Origin: Kaistella sp. SH40-3
GTDB lineage: Bacteria; Bacteroidota; Bacteroidia; Flavobacteriales; Weeksellaceae
Assembly: GCF_030686865.1 (NCBI RefSeq)
Contig: NZ_JAQYUS010000011.1
Location: 1-64,000 of the forward strand
Direction: 5' to 3'
Length of the DNA: 64,000 bases
Shown: piece after piece, positions 53,494 to 63,183 of the stretch
How positions within the stretch are numbered: the stretch's first letter is position 1
How the letters are laid out: every line of letters starts with the position of its first letter
Translations under genes and position numbers: made by a program
The notes under the pieces: model-generated
Told to the model about the DNA's origin: nothing
The model's database searches: none
What the model saw: the letters and a program-made list of their open reading frames with translations, nothing else

Positions 53494-54717
53494 ATGAAAA
53501 AAAATCAAAAATCCGCAGCCATAGGTTTCATTTTCATCACCTTACTAATTGATATTACAGGGTGGGGAATCGTGATTCCTGTCGTTCCGAAACTGATTCA
53601 GGAATTAGTTGGGACTACCGATTTAAGCGTCGCCTCCCGTTATGGAGGCTGGCTCAGTTTTGCGTATGCCGGAATGCAATTTATCTTCGCTTCCGTTTTA
53701 GGCGGAATGAGTGATAAGTTTGGCAGACGACCGATCATTCTTTTTTCTTTATTAGGATTCTCCATGAATTTTTTCATTCAGGCCATTGCGCCAACCATCT
53801 TCTGGCTATTTGTCGGAAGAATTTTATCTGGCGTAACTGGAGCGAGTATTACAACAGCCAGTGCTTATATCGCCGATATCTCCAATGATGAAGACCGCGC
53901 CAAAAACTTCGGAATGATTGGTGCCGCTTTTGGATTAGGATTTATAATAGGTCCTGTAATAGGTGGCTTTTTAGGACAGTACGGAGCAAGAGTCCCGTTT
54001 TATGCTGCCTCTGGTTTATGTTTAATCAACTTCCTTTACGGTTGGTTCATCCTTCCCGAAAGTCTCGACAAAGAACATCGGCGACCGTTCAATTGGAAAC
54101 GTGCAAATCCCATTGGTTCCCTACTTCAACTAAAAAAACATCCCGAAATATTAGGATTAATTTCAACCTTAGTTCTCGTTTATATTGCCGGACATGCCGT
54201 GCAAACCAACTGGACATTCTTTACCATGTACAAATTTGGCTGGAGTGAAAAAGTAGTTGGACTTTCATTAGGAGTCGTCGGCTTAATGGCGGCTTTAGTG
54301 CAGGGTTATTTAATCCGATTAATACAACCCAAACTCGGTAACGAAAGAACCATTGTTTATGGCTTGGCGCTTTATGCGGTCGGTCTAATTCTCTTCGCTT
54401 TTGCCAGCGAAAGTTGGATGATGTTTGCCTTTTTAGTTCCTTACGGTTTAGGTGGAATTGCGGGACCTGCTTTGCAATCTGTGATTTCTTCTCAAGTTCC
54501 CAAAAATGAGCAGGGAGAATTGCAGGGCGCTTTGGCAAGTTTAATTAGTTTCACGGCGATTATTGGTCCACCTTTAATGACGAATACTTTTTATTATTTT
54601 ACGCACGATTCGGCACCCTTTAAATTTCCGGGCGCACCGTTTTTCCTGGGATTCATATTAATGGCAATCAGTGTCATTTTGGTCAATCGACTCTTCCCCC
54701 GAAAAAAAAATCTTTAA
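53494..54717 (+). CDS. MFS transporter of the TCR/Tet family
   Basis: 407 residues with about 12 membrane helices. Motif A is present as [16 protein letters not shown] near 69, the helix 1 start is [17 protein letters not shown], and the helix 4-5 region reads [23 protein letters not shown] (antiporter-like). It resembles TetA-type drug/proton antiporters. It is likely a multidrug or tetracycline exporter, but the drug cannot be read from the sequence. The gene is single, and only simple AT-rich spacer lies after it. Confidence 0.9.
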   Translation: MKKNQKSAAIGFIFITLLIDITGWGIVIPVVPKLIQELVGTTDLSVASRYGGWLSFAYAGMQFIFASVLGGMSDKFGRRPIILFSLLGFSMNFFIQAIAPTIFWLFVGRILSGVTGASITTASAYIADISNDEDRAKNFGMIGAAFGLGFIIGPVIGGFLGQYGARVPFYAASGLCLINFLYGWFILPESLDKEHRRPFNWKRANPIGSLLQLKKHPEILGLISTLVLVYIAGHAVQTNWTFFTMYKFGWSEKVVGLSLGVVGLMAALVQGYLIRLIQPKLGNERTIVYGLALYAVGLILFAFASESWMMFAFLVPYGLGGIAGPALQSVISSQVPKNEQGELQGALASLISFTAIIGPPLMTNTFYYFTHDSAPFKFPGAPFFLGFILMAISVILVNRLFPRKKNL

Positions 54718-54804
54718 TAGCGCTCTTAATTTTCAAGTAAATTTTAAGAATAATTTAATTTTAAAAATGAAAAACGATAACATAATCTTTTGTAATTTTA
54801 CGCC

Positions 54805-55128
54805 ATGGAATTAAGTATAGGTGAAATGCTCATGATTGCTTTGGCAATCGTAGTTTTGTTCGGTCCAAATAAATTGCCGCAAATTGCGCGTGACTTAGGA
54901 CAGGGAGTACGCAAAATGCGTGGCGCCATGGAAGACGTAAAAACTGAAATCCTGAAGGAGACTGATAATCCAGTCTCGGAAATCAAAAGAGAAATCGACA
55001 AAGTAAAGCAGGCCGCAATGGATTTTAATCCAATGGCTGAAATCGAGAAAGAGGCGCGTGCAAAAAGAGACGAACCCAAAGTCAACCTTGCCGATAACGA
55101 TACCCACGAAGGACCTGTAAGCCGCTGA
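54805..55128 (+). CDS. tatA: Twin-arginine translocase subunit TatA/TatE family
   Basis: 107 residues. One N-terminal membrane helix (IGEMLMIALAIVVLFGPNKLPQIAR) is followed by an amphipathic helix DLGQGVRKMRGAMEDVKTEI and a charged cytosolic tail. The FGPNKLP hinge is typical of TatA/TatB. It oligomerises into the channel for folded proteins with twin-arginine signals. It ends 1 bp before the PAP2 gene and is probably cotranscribed with it. TatC is not in the window. Confidence 0.9.
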   Translation: MELSIGEMLMIALAIVVLFGPNKLPQIARDLGQGVRKMRGAMEDVKTEILKETDNPVSEIKREIDKVKQAAMDFNPMAEIEKEARAKRDEPKVNLADNDTHEGPVSR

Positions 55129-55129
55129 G

Positions 55130-55714
55130 ATGCAAGAAATTATTCACGAAGATAAGTCCCTTTTTCTTTTTCTCAATAATTTGGGAAGCAGTTCTTTTGA
55201 TCAACTTTGGATCATGATTTCTGCCACTTGGATTTGGGTTCCATTGTATGTTATTTTCCTTTACCTTTTATTTAAAAACTACCAACTTCGAAATTTAGTT
55301 TTCATTCTAATATTTATCGCTTTGGGAGTGACCTTCTCCGACCAGTTAGCCGGTATTTTTAAAACTGGAGTTGCTCGTTTACGGCCGTGTCATGATCCAA
55401 CTTTAACAGGCTTAATGCGGGATGTAAAATGTGGCGGACAGTTTGGATTCTATTCAAGTCACGCGGCAAATACCTTTTTCATTGCCACATTCATGACTTT
55501 ACTTCTCTACAAAAAATATCGATTCTTACCTTATATTTTATTTATCTGGGCAATCATTGTTTCTTACAGCCGAATTTATCTCGGTGTCCACTTTCCTCTT
55601 GATATTTTAATGGGATCACTGATGGGCTTTTTCACCGGCGGTTTCTTCGCCACGCTCGCCTTAAAGGTAATCCACAAGCAGAACAACTCAATTTCGACAA
55701 CTACTAAATCATAG
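55130..55714 (+). CDS. PAP2-family phosphatase
   Basis: 194 residues with about five membrane helices. The three PAP2 phosphatase motifs are in order: KTGVARLRP (about 77-85), SSHAANT (about 109-115) and SRIYLGVHFPLD (about 145-156). It removes phosphate from a lipid phosphate or undecaprenyl pyrophosphate at the periplasmic face. It starts 1 bp after tatA, so translation is likely coupled. Confidence 0.9.
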   Translation: MQEIIHEDKSLFLFLNNLGSSSFDQLWIMISATWIWVPLYVIFLYLLFKNYQLRNLVFILIFIALGVTFSDQLAGIFKTGVARLRPCHDPTLTGLMRDVKCGGQFGFYSSHAANTFFIATFMTLLLYKKYRFLPYILFIWAIIVSYSRIYLGVHFPLDILMGSLMGFFTGGFFATLALKVIHKQNNSISTTTKS

Positions 55715-55849
55715 GAGATTCGCAGACTTATATTTCTGTAGGAAATTTTATTCTATTAACTCCTCAACCAAATCTTAATAGTTAAATTTTATACTTTCTC
55801 ATATTCATCAAAACTTCCTTTGAAGATATAACTCCTCCTATCTTTTTTA

Positions 55850-55857
55850 TATCTTTG
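55850..55857 (+). promoter_or_regulatory. TAnnTTTG '-7' box of polA
   Basis: TATCTTTG, an exact -7 match, ends 5 bp before the ATG at 55863. If transcription starts a few bases after the box, the polA mRNA would be leaderless or nearly so. No TTG at the ideal -33 distance was seen. Confidence 0.55.
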
Positions 55858-55862
55858 CTTCT

Positions 55863-58694
55863 ATGTCAGAAAACAACGATAAACGTCTTTTCCTCATCGA
55901 TGCATATGCGATGATTTTCCGTGGATATTATGCTTTAATCAGAAGTCCGCGTATTACAAGCACCGGAATTGATACCTCCGCAATTTTTGGTTTCACCAAC
56001 TCTTTAATTGAATTAATCCGTCGTGAAAAACCGACGCATCTTGCTGTCGTTTTTGATGTTGGTCAGGCCAGTGTCCGTACCGAAGATTTCGCTGATTATA
56101 AAGCGAACCGAAGCGAAACACCCGAAGCGATTAAATTAGCCATTCCTTATATTCATCGAATTTTAGAAGCCATGCACGTTCCTATTTTAGGTTTAGAAGG
56201 CTATGAAGCCGATGACCTGATCGGAACCCTTTCTGTAAAAGCAGAAAAAGAAGGGTACGAGGTTTTTATGGTAACGCCCGATAAAGATTTTGCACAATTG
56301 GTTACTGATAGAGTGAAAATTTATAAACCTGGTTTGAAAGGGGCCGAATTTGAAATTTTAGGCGTTGAAGAAGTCAAAGCGAAATATGAAATCGAAGATC
56401 CAAAACAGGTCATTGATTTCCTGGCGATGATGGGCGACGCCGTTGATAATATTCCAGGCTTGGAAGGCGTGGGAGAAAAAACAGCCAAGAAGTTTCTGAA
56501 GGAATACGGGAGCATTGAAAATCTTTTGGCAAACACAGCAGATTTAAAAGGAAAGTTGAAAGAAAAAGTAGAAAACTCTGCAGAACGCGGAATCCTTTCC
56601 AAAAAATTAGCGACGATTATTTGCGATGCACCGATTGAGTTTCATCAGGAACAATATGATCTAGATACGCCTGATTTCGAGAAAGTAAAAGAGGTTTTCG
56701 ATGAAATTGAATTCCGTCGTCTCTATGAAAACCTATATCGTGCCTTTGCGCCGTCAAGTGAAATTGGAAGTTCCAGCAGTAAACCGTCCCTTTCAAATCC
56801 TCAACCTGCAAAAGGTGGTGATCAATCCATGCAACTGGATTTATTTGCCAATTTTGAAGAATTAGATCAGGCAACTTCAACCAAAGAAACCGCTTTTGAT
56901 AATGATCATTTGTATCAATATATCGATTCGCCCAAAGCACAATATATGTTGGTTCGAAACTTAATGGCTCAAAAGGCAGTTTCTTTCGATACCGAAACCA
57001 CGTCTTTAGATGAAATGGAAGCCGAATTAATTGGACTGAGTTTCTCCTACAAAAATGGATTAGCCTATTATATTCCGTTATCAGAAAAGCGCGAGGAAGT
57101 TTTAGAAACCTTAGAAATTTTCCGTCCCTTTTTTGAGAAAGAGGAAGTTTTAAAAATTGGTCACAATATAAAATTTGATTTCAAAGTTTTAAAACATTAC
57201 GGAATTACCGTTGAAGGATTGCTTTTCGACACGATGATTGCGCATTATTTACTCAATCCGGATGGTCGTCACGTAATGGAATATCTTTCCGAAATGTATT
57301 TAAATTACAAACCGATTTCTTTAGAATCTTTGGTTGGTAAGAAAGGAAAAAATCAAGGGAATTTGCGTTCAGTTTCTTTACAGGAGCAAACAGAATATGC
57401 GAGCGAAGATGCCGACTTGGCTTTCCGTCTTTATCAGGTTTTTGCGCCACATTTAAAAAAGGAAAACCTGGAAGATTTATTTTTTAAAGTTGAAATGCCT
57501 TTAATGAAAGTTCTTGCTAAAATGGAACTTGAAGGAATTGCGCTTGATAAAAAATGGCTCGAACAGGAAAGTATCGATTTAGAAAACGATCTTCGTCAAT
57601 TGGAGAAAACGATTTTTGAATTGTCGGGTGAAGAATTTAATATGAATTCTCCGAAACAATTGGGTGAAGTTTTATTTGAAAAAATGCAACTCGATCCAAA
57701 AGCGAAGAAGACTAAATCCGGTCAGTACGCAACTTCCGAGGATATTTTACAAAAATTATCTTCTAAGCATGAAATCATTAAACATATTTTAGAGTACCGA
57801 ACTTATCAGAAACTAAAATCCACTTACGTTGATGCTTTGCCTTTACAGATTGATAAAAACGATCATCGAGTTCATACCAATTTTTCACAGACAACGGCTG
57901 CAACCGGACGTTTAGCAAGTGTAAATCCAAACTTGCAGAATATCCCAATCCGAACTTTACGCGGACAACAGATTCGTGGTGCTTTTGTGGCTAATCCTGG
58001 AAATAAATTAATTGCCGCGGATTATTCTCAAATAGAACTGCGTTTAATTGCAGCAATTTCAGAAGAAGAGAATATGATTAAAGCCTTTCAAAACGGCGAA
58101 GATATTCACGCTTCTACCGCCTCGAAATTATTTAATATTCCTTTAGAAGAAGTCACCAAAACCCAGCGTTCACAAGCAAAAACCGTGAACTTCGGGATTT
58201 TGTACGGTCAAGGTGCTTTTGCTTTAGCCGAACAAACCGGACTTTCCAGAAAAGAAGCCAAGGAAATGATCGAATCTTATTTTGAAACCTATCCTAATTT
58301 AAAAAAATACATGGCCAATCAGGTGGTGAAAGCACAGGAAATGGGTTATGTAGAAACCATTTTAAACAGAAAAAGACATTTAAAAGATATCAACTCTGCC
58401 AACTTTGTCGTTAAAGCACACGCCGAAAGAAATGCAGTAAATGCGCCAATTCAGGGAAGTGCAGCCGATGTCATTAAACTGGCAATGATTAAAATTGATG
58501 AACAACTCACCAAACAGAATTTAAAAACGAAAATGCTTTTGCAGGTTCATGATGAACTTGTTTTCGAAGCGCCTGAAGAAGAATTGGAAACCGTAACCGC
58601 TTTAATTAAAAAGGAAATGGAATCTGCTTATGAAACCACCGTTCCTTTATTGGTCGAAGTGGGAGTAGGAGATAATTGGTTGGAAGCGCATTAA
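55863..58694 (+). CDS. polA: DNA polymerase I
   Basis: 943 residues with three parts. The 5' nuclease (about 1-290) has LFLIDAYAMIFRGYYAL and PDKDFAQLVTD. The 3'-5' proofreading exonuclease has SFDTETTSLDEMEAELIG near 374 and GHNIKFDFKVL. The family A polymerase has AADYSQIELRLIAAISEE near 718, RSQAKTVNFGILYGQG and the late QVHDELVFEAPEEE. The DxE of the exonuclease looks present, so proofreading is probably active. It fills gaps and removes RNA primers. Confidence 0.97.
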   Translation: MSENNDKRLFLIDAYAMIFRGYYALIRSPRITSTGIDTSAIFGFTNSLIELIRREKPTHLAVVFDVGQASVRTEDFADYKANRSETPEAIKLAIPYIHRILEAMHVPILGLEGYEADDLIGTLSVKAEKEGYEVFMVTPDKDFAQLVTDRVKIYKPGLKGAEFEILGVEEVKAKYEIEDPKQVIDFLAMMGDAVDNIPGLEGVGEKTAKKFLKEYGSIENLLANTADLKGKLKEKVENSAERGILSKKLATIICDAPIEFHQEQYDLDTPDFEKVKEVFDEIEFRRLYENLYRAFAPSSEIGSSSSKPSLSNPQPAKGGDQSMQLDLFANFEELDQATSTKETAFDNDHLYQYIDSPKAQYMLVRNLMAQKAVSFDTETTSLDEMEAELIGLSFSYKNGLAYYIPLSEKREEVLETLEIFRPFFEKEEVLKIGHNIKFDFKVLKHYGITVEGLLFDTMIAHYLLNPDGRHVMEYLSEMYLNYKPISLESLVGKKGKNQGNLRSVSLQEQTEYASEDADLAFRLYQVFAPHLKKENLEDLFFKVEMPLMKVLAKMELEGIALDKKWLEQESIDLENDLRQLEKTIFELSGEEFNMNSPKQLGEVLFEKMQLDPKAKKTKSGQYATSEDILQKLSSKHEIIKHILEYRTYQKLKSTYVDALPLQIDKNDHRVHTNFSQTTAATGRLASVNPNLQNIPIRTLRGQQIRGAFVANPGNKLIAADYSQIELRLIAAISEEENMIKAFQNGEDIHASTASKLFNIPLEEVTKTQRSQAKTVNFGILYGQGAFALAEQTGLSRKEAKEMIESYFETYPNLKKYMANQVVKAQEMGYVETILNRKRHLKDINSANFVVKAHAERNAVNAPIQGSAADVIKLAMIKIDEQLTKQNLKTKMLLQVHDELVFEAPEEELETVTALIKKEMESAYETTVPLLVEVGVGDNWLEAH

Positions 58695-58711
58695 TAGTAA
58701 TTTAAAAATGG

Positions 58712-58757
58712 TGAACCCGAAGGGTTCAATGTTAATAACCATTGGTGAAACCAGTGG
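58712..58757. repeat. Double-hairpin intergenic element with GAA loops
   Basis: Two successive hairpins with the same GAA loop: TGAACCC-GAA-GGGTTCA (58712-58728) and CCATTGGT-GAA-ACCAGTGG (58739-58757, one G-U pair). They lie between polA and the TTG-started glycosyltransferase. Similar double hairpins occur as dispersed elements in Bacteroidota. There is no T-run, so it is not an ordinary terminator. Confidence 0.65.
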
Positions 58758-58782
58758 AGACAGTAAGGAAAAAATATAAAAG

Positions 58783-59661
58783 TTGAAATTCCTCATCATC
58801 ATTCCCACGCACAACGAAGAGAAGAATATCCTTTTCACTTTGAAATCTTTGCAGCAACAGACTTTTCAGGAGTTTTTCTGCGTAATAGTTAATGATGGTT
58901 CTACGGATAAAACGCAGCAAATTGTTGAGGATTTTATCAAAGACAATTCAAAATTTAAACTGAAGAATTTAGAATTTTCAAAGCATGAACCTGGCGCAAA
59001 AGTAGTTCGTACATTTAATAAAGGTCTGGAATCTGTAGATTTAAACGAATTTGATATCATTTGTAAATTCGATGCAGATATTATTTTTCCACCGGATTAT
59101 TTACAGAAAGTCAATCAGGTTTATGAAACGCAGCCAAAAGCCGGAATGGTTTCCGGAATTGTTAAAGTGAAAAAATCAATTTTCGAACAATCGTTGATTT
59201 ATGATTTTAAAGATGAAAAGCACCAATGGAAATTTGAAAATCTATCCTCGAAAAATCATATTCGTGGACCTATAAAATCTTATCGGAAAGAATGTTTTCA
59301 GGATATGAAGGGATTGCGCCCGGTTTTAGGTTGGGATAATATCGATGTGATGTTGGCCAAGAAAAATGGTTGGCAAACCGTTACCATTAAAGATTTATGG
59401 GTGAAACATTTGCGCCCGACAGCTTATCAGTATAAAAATCAGAAAGCCGAAAAACTAGGTGAATATTTTTATAATATTGGTTTGAATCTACCTTTAGCAA
59501 TAATTTCTTCCGGGAAATCATCATTAAAAAACAAATCGGTTTCTGAATTTTTCACGACCATGAAATCTTTTTTAAAACAAAAAGGAAAAAAGGAATTGTC
59601 AAAGGAAGAAATAAAATACATCAGAAATTTACGCTGGCAACAGATGTTCAACAGAAAATAA
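58783..59661 (+). CDS. Glycosyltransferase family 2
   Basis: 292 residues starting with TTG at 58783; no other start keeps the N-terminal FLIIIPTHNEEKNI strand. The GT-A fold shows VNDGSTDKTQQIVEDF near 37 and the DxD-like FDADIIFPPDY near 93-103. GWDNIDVMLAKKNGW near 188 is the acceptor-side loop. It should transfer a nucleotide sugar to a cell-surface glycan or lipid. It precedes the amidohydrolase pseudogene by 7 bp. Confidence 0.87.
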   Translation: MKFLIIIPTHNEEKNILFTLKSLQQQTFQEFFCVIVNDGSTDKTQQIVEDFIKDNSKFKLKNLEFSKHEPGAKVVRTFNKGLESVDLNEFDIICKFDADIIFPPDYLQKVNQVYETQPKAGMVSGIVKVKKSIFEQSLIYDFKDEKHQWKFENLSSKNHIRGPIKSYRKECFQDMKGLRPVLGWDNIDVMLAKKNGWQTVTIKDLWVKHLRPTAYQYKNQKAEKLGEYFYNIGLNLPLAIISSGKSSLKNKSVSEFFTTMKSFLKQKGKKELSKEEIKYIRNLRWQQMFNRK

Positions 59662-59668
59662 AAGAACC

Positions 59669-61291
59669 ATGAAAAAAATAATTTCCATTTTAACCGTTTT
59701 CTCCTCAATCGTTTTGATTGCGCAGAAAAACGCAGATCTCATCATCACCAATGCTAAAATTTATACCGTTAATCAAAATTTTGATACGGCCGAATCGATG
59801 GCGATTTCAAATGGAAAAATTGTTGCGGTTGGAAAATCTACCGATATTCTGAAAAATTATAAATCTTCAAAGGTTCAGGATTTACATGGAAAAACTGTTT
59901 TTCCAGGATTGATCGATGCACATTGTCATTTCACTGGTTATGCTACCGACAAATGGAAATGTGAATTGTGGGGTACAAAATCCTGGGATGAAGTTGTGGC
60001 CCGGATTTCAGAGTATGCGAAGACCGCTCCAAAAGAATGATTGTACGGAAGAAGTTGGGATCAGAATGATTGGGTAATTAAAGAATTTCCAACCAAAGAA
60101 AAATTGGATAAGTTGTTTCCGAACCGTCCGGTTTATTTAAAAAGAATTGACGGACATGCTGCGGTTGCGAATCAAAAAGCCCTGGATATTGCCGGAGTTA
60201 CAAAAGATTCAAAAATTCTGGGAGGGGAAATCGAAGTTAAGAATGGAAAACTGACCGGGATTTTAGTCGATAACGCAATGACTTTGGTCGAAAAGCATAT
60301 TCCGGAAATTGAAGATAAAATGGCAATTCAGTATTTTTCGGAATTACAGAAAGAATGTTTTTCTTATGGTTTAACCTCACTTCATGATTGCGGAATTACC
60401 GAAAGAACTTTGGACCGTTTAGAAAAAGCGCAATCACAAGGTCAATTGCAAATGAAGATTTTCGCTTTGATGGAAGACAATCCTGACTATTATGACCGTT
60501 GGATTAAAAAAGGAAGATATACCAATAAAAATATTACTGTTGGCGGATTTAAAGTCTATTCCGATGGTGCCTTGGGTTCCAGAGGTGCCAGTTTAAGACA
60601 CGATTATTCTGACAAAAAAGATTGGAGAGGATTTCTTTTAAGTGACAGAACGCATTTTGAAAACTTGGCAAGAAAATTAAAAAACAGTGATTTACAAATG
60701 TGTACGCACGCCATCGGAGATTCTGCCAACCGAACTATTCTTCAGATCTATGGTGATGTTTTAGGTGCTAAAAATGACAGAAGATGGAGAATTGAACATG
60801 CGCAGATCGTTGATAAAAATGATTTTGATTTATTCGGAAAATACTCGATTATTCCTTCAGTACAACCGACTCACGCAACTTCTGACATGTATTGGGCAGA
60901 AGATCGCTTAGGAAAAGACCGTTTAAAATATTCTTATGCTTACGAAGATTTACTGAAACAGAACGGTTGGCTTCCTTTGGGAACTGATTTCCCGGTCGAA
61001 GAAATAAATCCATTAAAAACGTTCTATTCGGCGGTTGCAAGAAAAGATTCCAAGCATTATCCTGAAGATGGATTTCAAAAAGAAAATGCGTTAACCAGAG
61101 AACAGGCAATCCGTGGAATGACGATTTGGGCTGCCAAAGCCGCTTTCCAGGAAAATGAAATTGGAAGTTTAGAACCGGGGAAATCTGCGGATTTTATTAT
61201 CGTTGATCAGGATTTAATGACGGTTCCTGAAGTGAAAATTTTAGATACCAAAGTTTTAGAAACCTATAGCAACGGAAAGAAGGTTTTCTAA
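59669..61291 (+). pseudogene. Amidohydrolase (YtcJ-like) interrupted by an in-frame TGA
   Basis: A signal peptide (MKKIISILTVFSSIVLIAQ) leads into an amidohydrolase with PGLIDAHCHFTGY (HxH metal site). The frame stops at TGA 60038-60040, directly before LYGRSWDQNDW, then runs open to 61291. Homologues have Trp at this place (TGG to TGA), so one substitution splits a normal protein of about 540 residues. Later metal residues (THAIGDSAN, EHAQIV, GTDFPVE) are intact. UGA read-through is possible but unsupported. The family hydrolyses amide or ester bonds in exported space. Confidence 0.85.
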
Positions 61292-61327
61292 CTTAACCTT
61301 AAACTTAACCTTAACCTTAACCTTAAC
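61292..61327. repeat. Hexamer tandem array filling the gap between convergent genes
   Basis: Six consecutive units, CTTAAC CTTAAA and four more CTTAAC, occupy exactly the 36 bp between two convergent stop codons. It is a simple-sequence array open to slippage. On the other strand it reads GTTAAG. A telomere-like look is coincidental in a bacterium. Confidence 0.85.
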
Positions 61328-62179
61328 CTATTTCTGCTTGTTCTTTTCAAACTCTAATTCATTTCGTTTTTTAAATAGAATAAAATATTCTTTCAATAAT
61401 GCGAAAACGGCAGTATAGGAACTATACTTTTTAAATAAATATTTACTGATTCCGAAAACATTTGTAAATCCTGAAGTAATACTTTGGGATTTTGTTTTGT
61501 TGGGATTCAGAAAAATAGTGAGCAATTTTATTTTCGCCAGTTTGAGTGCTTTTTCTGGGGTCATTTTCTGAGTTCGATCGTGTAGAACTTTGGTTTCTTT
61601 TACGATAGCAATTTTGAAATCGTGGTATTTTGCTCGCTCACAATAATTCCGGTCTTCACCATAATGAGGAAAGTAGGAATTGAAAAATCCAACTTTTTGT
61701 AGACATTCTTTAGTAATTAACCAAGCTGCAGCATTGCAAAAAGTAGTTTCGTAAAAGTTTTTTTTGTCAATAGATAAGTTAATAAACTGTTGAAAATTCG
61801 CATCAATGTTTTGACCTTCACCATCATATTGAATGGGCGCAATAATGCCGGTCTCAGGATGATTAGAAGAAAAATCGACGATTTGTTTTAAAGAATTTTC
61901 CTCTAAATAAATATCCTGATTCATGAGAAAAAAGTAGTCGTAATCGGAATCCATCAATTTTTGCAAAACCGAATTATTAGCATAACCAAAACCTGCATTA
62001 AAATGTAAGACCTCCAAATTCACGGGATAACTTTTAATGAGGGCTAAAGTATCATCGTTAGAACAATTATCGACCACATATATGTCAGTTGGGTAAGTTG
62101 ATTTTAGAACAGAATCCAGACATCTGTTAATCCATTTTTCACCATTGTAGGTTACGATAATAGTTGCGATTTTTTTCAT
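61328..62179 (-). CDS. Glycosyltransferase family 2 (rhamnosyltransferase-like)
   Basis: 283 residues. The GT-A fold shows IATIIVTYNGEKWINRCLDS at the start, YVVDNCSNDDTL near 35, the DxD-type FLMNQDIYL near 84, and AAWLITKECLQKVGFF with HYGEDRNYCERAKYHDF near 172. This is the WbbL/rhamnosyltransferase-like group that builds O-antigen or surface polysaccharide. It is divergent from the methyltransferase at 62228 with overlapping promoter boxes. Confidence 0.88.
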   Translation of the reverse strand: MKKIATIIVTYNGEKWINRCLDSVLKSTYPTDIYVVDNCSNDDTLALIKSYPVNLEVLHFNAGFGYANNSVLQKLMDSDYDYFFLMNQDIYLEENSLKQIVDFSSNHPETGIIAPIQYDGEGQNIDANFQQFINLSIDKKNFYETTFCNAAAWLITKECLQKVGFFNSYFPHYGEDRNYCERAKYHDFKIAIVKETKVLHDRTQKMTPEKALKLAKIKLLTIFLNPNKTKSQSITSGFTNVFGISKYLFKKYSSYTAVFALLKEYFILFKKRNELEFEKNKQK

Positions 62180-62187
62180 ATCAGATG

Positions 62188-62206
62188 CAAAAATAGATTA
62201 ATTTTG
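62188..62206. promoter_or_regulatory. Overlapping divergent '-7' promoter boxes
   Basis: On the - strand TATTTTTG (62195-62188) ends 8 bp before the glycosyltransferase start at 62179. On the + strand TAATTTTG (62199-62206) serves the methyltransferase at 62228. The two boxes are 3 bp apart, so the two polymerases must compete. Confidence 0.55.
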
Positions 62207-62227
62207 GTCTGCAAAAAAAATAAAAAC

Positions 62228-63145
62228 ATGGTTTGCAGAATCTGCGGTTCAACTCATACTAAAAACACGTATTCCGTGAATGATAAAATGTTTGCTGGAA
62301 CGGAAAAATTTGAATATTTTGATTGTTCGGAGTGTGGAACATTACAGATTTCTGATTTTCCAATGGAGATGTCGCGTTTTTATCCGGATAATTATTACAG
62401 TTTAAAATCCAGACAAAAAGTAACGGACACCTTTATTCAAATGGTAAGAGATTATATTTTCTTTTATAATTTCCCTTCATTTCTATCAAAGAAACTTTCG
62501 GTAAAAATTCCGAATTTGGCGTTGGAAGCATTTTTGAAAATTAAACCAAGTCCAACTGCGAAGATTTTAGATGTTGGCTGCGGTGAAGGAAAATTCCTGA
62601 AAAGCATTTACAGATTGGGTTTTAAAAATAGTGTTGGGATTGATCCTTTTGCTTTAGAAACAATCGAAAAACCTTTTCCAATCTATAAAAAAACTTTATC
62701 AGAAATGGATGCAAAGTTTGATGTTATTACTTTTAACCACGTTTTCGAACATGTGGAAAATACGCATCAGACCTTAAGAGAATGCTACCGAAATTCAACC
62801 GATACGGGTAAAATCATCATTAGAGTTCCGGTAAAAGATTCTGCGGCTTTTGAGAAATATGGAGAAAATTGGGTTCAGTGGGATTCTCCGCGACATTTTC
62901 ATCTTTTAACAAAAACTGCCTTCGAAATCCTTGCGAAGGAAAACGGCTTTTTTATAGAATCTTATTATAATGACAGTTATAAATTTCAGTTTACAGGAAG
63001 TGAAAAATACAGCAGAGGATTAAGTTACCAGTCTTCAAACTCGATTTTCACCAAAGATGAAATTATAAAATTCCGGAAAGAATCTCAGGATTTAAATACA
63101 ATCGGAAGAGGTGATCAAGTCGTAGTCGTTCTAAGTAAACTATAA
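62228..63145 (+). CDS. Class I SAM-dependent methyltransferase with zinc ribbon
   Basis: 305 residues from ATG 62228; the longer frame begins with TTG. The N-terminal zinc ribbon VCRICGS...CSECG is typical of sugar-modifying methyltransferases next to polysaccharide genes. The SAM motif KILDVGCGEGKFL is near 116 and NHVFEHVENTHQTLREC near 172. The neighbours (glycosyltransferase, flippase) suggest methylation of a surface-sugar precursor or a lipid-linked glycan. Substrate unknown. Confidence 0.88.
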   Translation: MVCRICGSTHTKNTYSVNDKMFAGTEKFEYFDCSECGTLQISDFPMEMSRFYPDNYYSLKSRQKVTDTFIQMVRDYIFFYNFPSFLSKKLSVKIPNLALEAFLKIKPSPTAKILDVGCGEGKFLKSIYRLGFKNSVGIDPFALETIEKPFPIYKKTLSEMDAKFDVITFNHVFEHVENTHQTLRECYRNSTDTGKIIIRVPVKDSAAFEKYGENWVQWDSPRHFHLLTKTAFEILAKENGFFIESYYNDSYKFQFTGSEKYSRGLSYQSSNSIFTKDEIIKFRKESQDLNTIGRGDQVVVVLSKL

Positions 63146-63183
63146 ATCAAAATTGGATTTCCATTAGCTGAAAGGAACTTTAA

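Noticed and set aside
53301-53552. 83-residue + strand frame
   Set aside because: It translates a family A repeat and runs into the MFS gene in the wrong frame.
60038-60040. UGA as selenocysteine codon
   Set aside because: Homologues have Trp here and no selenocysteine-type context is seen; a nonsense change is simpler.
61292-61327. CRISPR-like or telomere-like array
   Set aside because: Units are six bases with no spacers, so it is a simple microsatellite.
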